Below, piece after piece: positions 7,132 to 12,841 of a stretch of DNA of 12,841 nt. This DNA is from an uncultured Oscillospiraceae bacterium (lineage in GTDB: Bacteria; Bacillota; Clostridia; Oscillospirales; Ruminococcaceae): contig CAKTAM010000049.1 in the NCBI GenBank assembly GCA_934527255.1, positions 1 to 12,841 on the forward strand, read 5' to 3'. How positions within the stretch are numbered: the first letter of the stretch is position 1; every line of letters begins with the position of its first letter. Under the pieces are notes generated by a model. It ran no database searches. It was not told where the DNA came from and was given only the letters and a program-made list of their open reading frames with translations. A program made the position numbers and the translations under genes.

Positions 7132-7857
7132 TCAGCGTGCCGCGGCCGACGTGCGCCTGCGCAGCCCGGCGCAGACAAACGGCAGATAAAACAACGCCAG
7201 CACGCCAAAGCCAAGCACCAGCAGCCGCCCGAAATAGGCGTACCACCCCTGCCGCAGGTTCAGATAGGGCAGGCCCGCCATGGGCGGCCGTGTCAGGTAG
7301 AAAAAGTTGGTATCATAGGCGGCAAGCGCCCCGTTCAGATACAGCGCGGCGAACACCAGCCCCAGCAGCAGCCCAACGTTTGCCGCAAAGCTGCGCCAAT
7401 CCTTCAGACAGGTCTGCCCGGAGGCGATCAGATAAAGCGAAAACCACAGCAGCCCGGCGTGGTACACAAAGCACTGGTAGGCGGGCAGCGTGGAAAAATT
7501 GGTTCCGTTTGTGGGGATCAGAATGGCGCAGATGCTGCCGATTGCGCCCATGGCGGCGACAAAATCGATCAGCTGCTGCTTGACCCGGCCCGTGCGGCCA
7601 AAGGTGAGAAGCGGCAGAAGAAACAGCATCAGGCTGCACAGGTGAAAGGGCAGAGCCTTGGGGTTCAGGTGCATTCCGCCTGCCGGGCTTTCTGTCATGT
7701 GGCTTAAAATTTTGCTGATCTCGCTGACGGCGCCGATGCCCATCATCACAAGCCCTGCCTGCCGCAGGCTCCAGCTCTTGCGCAGGCTGAGGCGGCACAG
7801 AAAAACAACTGTCACGGCGCACAGTCCGATCCAGATAAAATGCTTTGCGGTAAACAT
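7132..7857 (-). CDS. YwaF/TP0381-family seven-helix integral membrane protein
   Basis: A polytopic membrane protein of unknown molecular function. The 241 residues contain about seven hydrophobic segments: roughly 5-23, 33-52, 72-87, 98-115, 130-146, 158-176 and 208-231. Family-like motifs are LPFHLCSLM at 69-77 in the third helix and RQGWYAYFG before the last helix, and the tail is basic (GLRRR), fitting a cytoplasmic C-terminus. Length and pattern match the YwaF/TIGR02206 proteins that are common in Firmicutes and spirochaetes. The start ATG at 7855-7857 has AAGGAG 6 bases upstream. It is transcribed divergently from the AraC gene with its own promoter. A role cannot be stated; it is probably an independent gene, since 158 bases separate it from LysR downstream. 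Confidence 0.85.
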   Translation of the reverse strand: MFTAKHFIWIGLCAVTVVFLCRLSLRKSWSLRQAGLVMMGIGAVSEISKILSHMTESPAGGMHLNPKALPFHLCSLMLFLLPLLTFGRTGRVKQQLIDFVAAMGAIGSICAILIPTNGTNFSTLPAYQCFVYHAGLLWFSLYLIASGQTCLKDWRSFAANVGLLLGLVFAALYLNGALAAYDTNFFYLTRPPMAGLPYLNLRQGWYAYFGRLLVLGFGVLALFYLPFVCAGLRRRTSAAAR

Positions 7858-7910
7858 ACGCAGCTCCTTGCAAAACGCGCTTTTTCACTGGTGGGAAAGA
7901 ACTCTGCGCC

Positions 7911-7939
7911 ATTGTAGCACATTTTCGGCCGGGGCGCAA
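7911..7939 (-). promoter_or_regulatory. Sigma-70 promoter for the YwaF-like gene
   Basis: On the minus strand: TTGCGC (7934-7939) as -35, a 17-base spacer and TACAAT (7911-7916) as -10, with a TGC extended -10 just upstream of it. The start codon lies about 54 bases downstream of the -10. The segment GGCCGA..TGTGCTA.AATGG is closely similar to the promoter of the UvrA2-type gene. Confidence 0.65.
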
Positions 7940-8000
7940 TAAGCTGCAGCGCGCCGTTGGGCCCGGACAAAAAATCCTGTCGTTTTGGTACATTTTCGGC
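7919..8000. repeat. Direct 11-base repeat ACATTTTCGGC in the divergent control region
   Basis: ACATTTTCGGC is found at 7919-7929 and again at 7990-8000. The first copy lies in the spacer of the YwaF-like gene's promoter, the second just upstream of the -35 box of the AraC operon promoter. AraC-family proteins commonly bind direct repeats upstream of the genes they activate and sometimes of their own gene, so these are candidate binding sites. This is inference from position only. Confidence 0.4.
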
Positions 8001-8009
8001 GGTACGGTA

Positions 8010-8039
8010 TAGACACCGGCGCAGCGTGCATGGTATACT
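8010..8039 (+). promoter_or_regulatory. Sigma-70 promoter of the AraC-ABC-ABC operon
   Basis: TAGACA (8010-8015) is one base from the consensus -35, followed by an 18-base spacer and TATACT (8034-8039) as -10. Transcription would start near 8046, about 50 bases before the AraC start codon, inside or right beside the inverted repeat at 8050-8067. Confidence 0.65.
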
Positions 8040-8049
8040 GCCTGTTGAA

Positions 8050-8067
8050 GGTTAGCGCTGGCTAACC
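8050..8067 (+). promoter_or_regulatory. Perfect inverted repeat operator candidate GGTTAGC-N4-GCTAACC
   Basis: GGTTAGCGCTGGCTAACC is a perfect 7-bp inverted repeat around GCTG, placed a few bases downstream of the predicted transcription start. That position is typical of a repressor operator. The half-sites GGTTAG/CTAACC resemble those of DtxR/IdeR-type metal regulators, but in the IdeR consensus they are separated by one base, not six, so a different protein is likely. It could also fold as a small hairpin at the 5' end of the transcript. Confidence 0.6.
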
Positions 8068-8094
8068 ACAAATCGGATAAAAAGGAGCACAACC

Positions 8095-9033
8095 ATGCCG
8101 ACAGCTGCAATGCCGGAAGATCAGGGCGCCATCCGGCTGGCGCAAAGCGACGGGTGCACGGTCTGGCAGTTGAGCAACGAAACGGGCGAGGGCACCATGA
8201 CAACGTATGAGGTGTTCCCGGGCGTCCTGCTCAGCTTCAACGATTTTCACATGGAATATTACGACAGCCGCTATGTTGCCGACCGGCAGCTGTTTGCCAT
8301 CGACCATTGCCGGGAGGGGCGCATGGAATATGCCGCCGGGGATGTCAAGCTGGATCTGCGGCGGCAGCACACGGGGCGGTTCCTGTTCCCATCCGGCCAT
8401 TACCACGGGCTGACCATTGCGTTTGACCGCGCTGTGGCTGCCCAATCGCTGCCGCAGGAGATGCATTGCTTTCCGCTGACGCCGGAAAGCGTCATTGCCC
8501 GCTTTTCGCTGGGGGAATACCCCCGCGTGCTGCACGGCGCGCAGCGGCTGGAGCACATTTTCGGCGAGCTGTATCAGGTGCCGGAAAAAATACGCATTCC
8601 GTACTTTCGAATCAAAATTCTGGAGCTGCTGCTGTATCTGGACGCGATGGAGCTGCCGCAGAAGGAATCAGAGCCGCCCTATTTCTACAAAACGCAGGTA
8701 GAAAAGGTCAAGGCCATCCGGCGGTTCCTGCTTGACCACATCGCCGAAAGCATCCCGCAGGAGGAGCTTGCACGGCGGTTCGGGCTTTCCATGACGGCCA
8801 TGAAGGATTGCTTTCGCTCGGTATACGGCACGGCGATTGGCGCGTGGCTGACCGCGGCACGCATGAGCATGGCGGCGGAGCTGCTGCTGAAGGAGCCGCG
8901 CCGGAGCGTGGCGGAGATCGGCTGCCGCGTCGGCTATGACAACGCGGGAAAATTTACCGCCGCCTTCAAACGGGAGATGAAGCTGACGCCGACGGAATAT
9001 CGCAGAGAAAGGGGAACCCGTTATGCCAAATAA
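8095..9033 (+). CDS. AraC-family transcriptional regulator, first gene of the ABC transporter operon
   Basis: A DNA-binding regulator whose C-terminal AraC domain (about 203-307) has two helix-turn-helix units: PQEELARRFGLSMTAMKDCF at 221-240, and SVAEIGCRVGYDNAGKF at 271-287 followed by FKREMKLTPTEYR. The N-terminal 200 residues form a sensor region with no domain I can name; the layout is like the PchR/YbtA group that senses siderophores. Length is 312. The ATG at 8095 has AAGGAG 7 bases upstream. The gene end overlaps the first ABC gene by 11 bases, so regulator and transporter are cotranscribed, and an activator feeding back on its own operon is plausible. The inverted repeat in front of the gene suggests a second, repressor-type control. 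Siderophore sensing is inferred from neighbours, not seen. Confidence 0.93.
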   Translation: MPTAAMPEDQGAIRLAQSDGCTVWQLSNETGEGTMTTYEVFPGVLLSFNDFHMEYYDSRYVADRQLFAIDHCREGRMEYAAGDVKLDLRRQHTGRFLFPSGHYHGLTIAFDRAVAAQSLPQEMHCFPLTPESVIARFSLGEYPRVLHGAQRLEHIFGELYQVPEKIRIPYFRIKILELLLYLDAMELPQKESEPPYFYKTQVEKVKAIRRFLLDHIAESIPQEELARRFGLSMTAMKDCFRSVYGTAIGAWLTAARMSMAAELLLKEPRRSVAEIGCRVGYDNAGKFTAAFKREMKLTPTEYRRERGTRYAK

Positions 9034-10795
9034 AAAACAAGGCTGGATCAACGCGCTTTTTGCCTATGCCGAGGGCGAAAAAAAGCGCCTTGGCTGGTCG
9101 GTGCTGCTGTCGGTCGCCAGCGTGCTGGTCGGGCTTGTGCCGTTTTACTGCATGTACGCGCTGCTGGGGCAGCTGCTGGAGAAAAACGCCTCGGCGGCCG
9201 ATGCGGTGCGCTGGTGTCTGCTGGCGCTGGCGGCCGGGCTGCTGAAAATTCTGCTGTTCAGCCTGTCTACCGGCGTTTCGCACAGCATGGCATATGCCGT
9301 GCTGGCAAGCCTGCGCCTGCGCATGGCCGACCGTTTTCTTCACGCGCCGCTGGGCGATGTGCAGGGCCACACCATCGGCGAGCTGAAAAACAGCATGGTC
9401 GATAAGATCGAAAGCATCGAGCCCCCGCTTGCCCATATGATACCGGAGGGGGCCGGGCATGTGGTGCTGCCCATCGTCAGCATTCTGGCGCTGGCATTGC
9501 TGGATGGGCGGCTGGCGCTGGCCTCGCTGGTCACCTTTCCGCTGTCGCTGGTGTGCATGGGGCTGACCTTTCAGATCAGCGGCAAAAGCTTTCAGCAGTA
9601 CGATGCCTCTCTCAACGAAATGAACAGCACCATTGTAGAGTACATCGAGGGCATCGAGGTCATCAAGGCCTTTGGCCGCGCCGGGCGCAGCTATGAAAAA
9701 TATGCCGGGGCCATCACCCGTTTCCGCGGCTTTGTGGTCAAGTGGCTCACCAGTACCCTCGTGACCATGAAGCTCAGCTTCGCCCTGTTTCCCTCCACGC
9801 TCATCGGCACACTGCCGGTGGCGCTGGCGCTGGCGTCAAGCGGCGTTATCACCGTTCCGCAGGCCGCGCTTGCAGTCATGCTTTCCATTTCCATGGTGGG
9901 CTCGCTGGCCAGGCTGGAGGTCTTTTCCGAAAATATGCGGCAGGTCAAGGCCACGGTGGAAAGCCTGCAGACGCTTTTGAAAATGCCCGCCCTGCCCGAG
10001 CCTGCCTGCCGCGCCGCGCTGACGCACACGCAGATAGAGCTGAAGGACGTGCACTTTTCCTACACCGGCAGGGAGGAGGACGAGGTGCTGCACGGCATCA
10101 GTCTGCGGCTGCCGGAGGGCAGCTTCACCGCGCTGGTCGGGCCGTCCGGCGGCGGAAAATCCACCGTGGCAAAGCTGATCGCCCGTTTCTGGGATGTCAC
10201 CTCCGGCAGCATCACCATCGGCGGGGTCAATGTGAAGGAGCTGCCGCTTGCACAGCTTTCCGAATATGTCAGCTTTGTCACGCAGGATAATTTCCTTTTC
10301 CGCTGCTCACTGCTGGAAAACATCCGTCTGGGCAGGCCGGATGCCACCGACGAAGAGGTTCGGCAGGCGGCGCGGGCCGCGCAGTGCGAGGAGTTTATCC
10401 GGCGGCTGCCGCAGGGGTATGACACACCGGCCGGCGAGGCGGGCAGGCGGCTTTCCGGCGGTGAAAAGCAGCGCATCGCCATTGCGCGCATGCTGCTGAA
10501 AAACGCGCCGATCGTCATTCTGGATGAAGCGACTGCCTTTACTGACCCGGAAAACGAGGAAAAGCTGCAGCGCAGCATCGCCGCGCTGACGCGGGGAAAA
10601 ACACTGCTGGTCATCGCGCACCGGCTGTCCACCATTCAGAATGCCGACTCTATTGTTGTGCTGGAAAACGGGGCGGTCCGCGCCGTGGGCACGCAGGCAC
10701 AGCTGCTGCAAAGCTGCCCGCTGTACCAAAGCATGTGGCAGGCGCACATCGGCGCCAGAGACTGGGCGGTATCGTCTGCCGCAGGGGAGGAGTGA
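9023..10795 (+). CDS. ABC transporter half-unit (permease-ATPase fusion), first of a heterodimer pair; YbtP/IrtA-like
   Basis: An exporter-fold ABC half-transporter of the inner membrane. The transmembrane domain covers about 1-315, with hydrophobic stretches near 24-52, 64-83, 146-182 and 250-295. The nucleotide-binding domain starts at about 336: Walker A GPSGGGKST (373-381), Q-loop Q421, signature LSGGEKQ (477-483), Walker B IVILDE (497-502), D-loop region ATAFTDPENE (503-512) and switch H533. All catalytic residues are present. It overlaps the AraC stop by 11 bases; AAAGGGG lies 8 bases upstream of its ATG. The second ABC gene follows after 4 bases, so the two should form a heterodimer. 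Exporter-fold pairs beside an AraC gene include YbtPQ and IrtAB, which import metal-siderophore complexes. Drug or peptide export is the main alternative; the substrate is not readable from sequence. Confidence 0.92.
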   Translation: MPNKKQGWINALFAYAEGEKKRLGWSVLLSVASVLVGLVPFYCMYALLGQLLEKNASAADAVRWCLLALAAGLLKILLFSLSTGVSHSMAYAVLASLRLRMADRFLHAPLGDVQGHTIGELKNSMVDKIESIEPPLAHMIPEGAGHVVLPIVSILALALLDGRLALASLVTFPLSLVCMGLTFQISGKSFQQYDASLNEMNSTIVEYIEGIEVIKAFGRAGRSYEKYAGAITRFRGFVVKWLTSTLVTMKLSFALFPSTLIGTLPVALALASSGVITVPQAALAVMLSISMVGSLARLEVFSENMRQVKATVESLQTLLKMPALPEPACRAALTHTQIELKDVHFSYTGREEDEVLHGISLRLPEGSFTALVGPSGGGKSTVAKLIARFWDVTSGSITIGGVNVKELPLAQLSEYVSFVTQDNFLFRCSLLENIRLGRPDATDEEVRQAARAAQCEEFIRRLPQGYDTPAGEAGRRLSGGEKQRIAIARMLLKNAPIVILDEATAFTDPENEEKLQRSIAALTRGKTLLVIAHRLSTIQNADSIVVLENGAVRAVGTQAQLLQSCPLYQSMWQAHIGARDWAVSSAAGEE

Positions 10796-10799
10796 GACC

Positions 10800-12578
10800 A
10801 TGTTCAAAACCGTAAAGCGTATCATTGACTGGTGCGGAGAATACAGAGAGAGGCTGTATGCGGGGTTTGTCATGACCTTTTTCTCTCACATTTTCGCCGC
10901 GCTGCCGTTGGCGCTGGCAGCCTATACCATCGGGCTGCTGATACAGGCGCAGCAGGGCGGCGCGCCGTTTGACCGCGCATGGATCTGGCGGGTCACGGCC
11001 GCGCAGGCCGTGTTGGTGCTGCTGCGCTTTTTGTTCGATTATCTGCGCGCCCGCCTGCAGGAGCCGATCGGCTATCAGCTGACCGCACGCGACCGGCTGG
11101 CGGTCGGCGAGGCGCTCAAGCGCGTATCACTGGGGTATTTTCAGCAGGTCAGCACCGGCACGGTATTAAGCTCCATCACCACCGGCCTGTCCACGCTGGA
11201 GACCATGGGCATCCGAATGATCGACAACTTTGTCGGCGGCTATCTCAACTTTCTGGTCGTGTTTCTCGGGCTGGCTGTCTGCAGCCCGGTGACGGCGCTC
11301 ATCGCGCTGGTCGCAGCCGCGCTGTCGATGGGGTGCCTGCTGCTGATCTCGCATTACAGCCGCCGCAACGCCCCTGTTGAAGCACAGGCCAACCGCGATA
11401 TGACCGGCGCAGTCCTCGAATATGTGCGGGGGCTTGCCGTGGTCAAAAGCTTCGGCAAGGGCGGCGCCGCCATGGCGGCCGTGACCAGGGCCATTGCCGA
11501 CAGCAAAAACATTCATCTGAAAATCGAGTGGGGTTATGTGCCCGGCAATGCGCTGCATCTGGCGGCACTGCGGTGCGGTGCGGTCGGGCTGGCGCTGGCG
11601 GCGGTGCTGCAGGGGCTGTGCGGCCGGATGAGCCTTTCCATGGTGCTGCTGTTTGTGTTTTGTTCGTTCAGCATTTTTGCCAGTCTGGAGCCCATCAGCG
11701 ACAGCGCGCACACGCTGGGGGTCATCAATGATGCCATGGATCAGCTGGATGCACTGCGCGGCGGAAGCTTTCTGGATGCGGACGGCAAAGAGATCCCGCT
11801 TGTCCGGCACGACATTGTGTTCCGGGATGTCTGCTTTGGGTACGATTCCCGGCAGGTACTGCGCCATGTCAGCTTTACCATTCCGGAAAAGACCTCTACG
11901 GCCATTGTCGGCCCGTCCGGCTCGGGCAAAACCACCATCTGCAATCTGCTGGCCCGGTTTTATGACCCGCAAAGCGGCAGCATTACACTCGGCGGCCATG
12001 ACCTGCGCGAGTTTACCTGTGACAGCCTGCTTTCCAACCTTTCCATGGTGTTTCAGAACGTCTATCTGTTCCACGACACCATCCGCGCCAACATCCTGTT
12101 CGGCAGGCCGGATGCCACACAGGAGGAAATGATCGCCGCAGCCAAAAAGGCCCGCTGCCACGATTTTATTATGGCGCTGCCGCAGGGCTATGACACGGTT
12201 GTCGGCGAGGGCGGCGGCACGCTTTCCGGTGGGGAGCGGCAGCGCATTTCCATTGCGCGCGCCATTCTCAAAAACGCGCCGGTCGTCATTCTGGATGAAG
12301 CGACCGCCAGCATTGACCCGGAAAACGAGCACCTGATCCAGCAGGCCATCTCCGAGCTGACCCACGGCAAAACCATTATCACCATTGCCCACCGGCTGGC
12401 GACCGTCCAGAACGCCGATCAGATATTGGTCGTGGATAACGGCCGGATCGTCGAGCAGGGCACGCATGCGCAGCTGATACGGCAAAACGGCCTGTACCGG
12501 CGCTTTACCGCCATTCGCGAGCAGGCGGAGGGCTGGCGCATGGAGCCGGGCGAGGCGGCGGCCCCCAGCGGCAGCTGA
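10800..12578 (+). CDS. ABC transporter half-unit (permease-ATPase fusion), second of a heterodimer pair; YbtQ/IrtB-like
   Basis: Partner of the preceding ABC protein, with the same layout in 592 residues. The membrane domain spans about 1-320 (hydrophobic segments near 20-48, 62-80, 146-184, 255-295). The ATPase domain has Walker A GPSGSGKTT (371-379), Q-loop Q419, signature LSGGERQ (475-481), Walker B VVILDE (495-500), ATASIDPENE (501-510) and switch H531, so both ATP sites of the heterodimer look competent. The ATG at 10800-10802 was chosen because GGGAGGAG lies 7 bases upstream, straddling the end of the first ABC gene, and because residues MFKTVKRIIDWCGEY begin the family's N-terminal helix; a frame opening at 10641 lies wholly inside the neighbour. 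The 4-base gap implies coupled translation and equal amounts of the two proteins. The C-terminal tail (EPGEAAAPSGS) is disordered-looking. Confidence 0.93.
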   Translation: MFKTVKRIIDWCGEYRERLYAGFVMTFFSHIFAALPLALAAYTIGLLIQAQQGGAPFDRAWIWRVTAAQAVLVLLRFLFDYLRARLQEPIGYQLTARDRLAVGEALKRVSLGYFQQVSTGTVLSSITTGLSTLETMGIRMIDNFVGGYLNFLVVFLGLAVCSPVTALIALVAAALSMGCLLLISHYSRRNAPVEAQANRDMTGAVLEYVRGLAVVKSFGKGGAAMAAVTRAIADSKNIHLKIEWGYVPGNALHLAALRCGAVGLALAAVLQGLCGRMSLSMVLLFVFCSFSIFASLEPISDSAHTLGVINDAMDQLDALRGGSFLDADGKEIPLVRHDIVFRDVCFGYDSRQVLRHVSFTIPEKTSTAIVGPSGSGKTTICNLLARFYDPQSGSITLGGHDLREFTCDSLLSNLSMVFQNVYLFHDTIRANILFGRPDATQEEMIAAAKKARCHDFIMALPQGYDTVVGEGGGTLSGGERQRISIARAILKNAPVVILDEATASIDPENEHLIQQAISELTHGKTIITIAHRLATVQNADQILVVDNGRIVEQGTHAQLIRQNGLYRRFTAIREQAEGWRMEPGEAAAPSGS

Positions 12579-12585
12579 TGCGGCA

Positions 12586-12650
12586 TGCCGTCTGCCGGGT
12601 GTAAAACGCGCCGACGCTTTTGGCGCATCCGGCAAAAGTGCCAAACGGCA
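12586..12650 (+). other. Three-tier nested inverted repeat in the gap after the second ABC gene
   Basis: Three nested complementary pairs surround one loop: TGCCGT (12586-12591) with ACGGCA (12645-12650); TGCCGG (12593-12598) with CCGGCA (12629-12634); GCGCC (12608-12612) with GGCGC (12622-12626). Together they would fold into a long interrupted hairpin starting 8 bases after the ABC stop codon. There is no T-run after it, so it may be an mRNA stability or processing structure that sets lower expression of the next gene. The rest of the gap (12651-12806) holds GC-rich sequence in which I see no clear promoter. Confidence 0.45.
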
Positions 12651-12806
12651 GGGGCGGGCCGGAAATACCGCGGGCGGCTCAAGGCTGGGCTTTCTGCCGT
12701 GCAGGCGGGCGCGGCGCTGCTGCACACGCGGGGTGCGCGTGCGGCGGCCTTTACGGCATCGGCAAAACGAACACGGGATCATAAAACGGCAGTTGGAGGC
12801 GAAAAA

Positions 12807-12841
12807 ATGAAGACGGAAAAGCTTATCCGATGGTACATTCT
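12807..12841 (+). CDS. Start of an unidentified gene, cut by window edge
   Basis: An ATG at 12807-12809 is preceded by TTGGAGG, 7 bases upstream, and opens a frame reading MKTEKLIRWYI up to the edge. Eleven codons are too few to identify a family. The basic then aromatic/hydrophobic start would fit a membrane protein's first segment. It lies 228 bases after the second ABC gene on the same strand and could belong to the same transcription unit. Confidence 0.6.
   Translation, partial: MKTEKLIRWYI

Noticed and set aside
8050..8067. Classical DtxR/IdeR iron box
   Set aside because: The half-sites are similar but the spacing between GGTTAG and CTAACC is six bases instead of one, so it cannot be called by that name.
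12579..12806. Cobalamin or TPP riboswitch before the edge gene
   Set aside because: The GGTGTAAAAC stretch is faintly suggestive, but the conserved boxes of either riboswitch class are not present.

Overview
The window looks like chromosome from a high-GC, low-branching Firmicute, most likely a gut clostridium of the Oscillospiraceae/Ruminococcaceae type. This is inferred from protein style: a YwaF-like membrane protein, a UvrB-domain-less UvrA, an RlmI/YwbD-type methyltransferase, and a clostridial flavodoxin/SDR pair. GGAGG-type ribosome binding sites and extended -10 promoters (TGnTATAAT) agree. Species cannot be named from the sequence.

Layout. Positions 1-7857 are read almost entirely from the minus strand, 8095-12841 from the plus strand. 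At the left edge is the N-terminal part of an RluA-family pseudouridine synthase. A 346-base spacer with imperfect repeats follows, then an apparent operon (transcribed right to left): UvrA2-type ABC ATPase, CYTH-domain protein, and 23S rRNA methyltransferase of the RlmI type. The last two overlap by ATGA, and a good promoter sits in front of the UvrA2 gene.

Next (still minus strand) comes a YwaF/TP0381-type seven-helix membrane protein, a LysR regulator, and two damaged genes. One is a flavodoxin that lacks its first strand and FMN phosphate loop. The other, joined to it by an ATGA overlap, is a short-chain dehydrogenase reduced by a large internal deletion to a 191-base scar. This oxidoreductase module seems to be decaying while its likely regulator is intact.

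On the plus strand, divergent from the YwaF-like gene, is the most system-like part: an AraC-family regulator and two half-size ABC transporters (TMD-NBD each), all with tight or overlapping junctions. A further gene begins at the right edge. The order AraC, ABC, ABC and the style of the proteins recall YbtA/YbtP/YbtQ and IrtAB, exporter-fold pairs that import siderophores. A sigma-70 promoter with a perfect GGTTAGC-GCTG-GCTAACC inverted repeat at the predicted transcription start precedes the operon, so a repressor may control it in addition to the AraC protein. The substrate is not visible in the sequence.

No rRNA, tRNA, CRISPR array, insertion sequence or phage gene was recognised.
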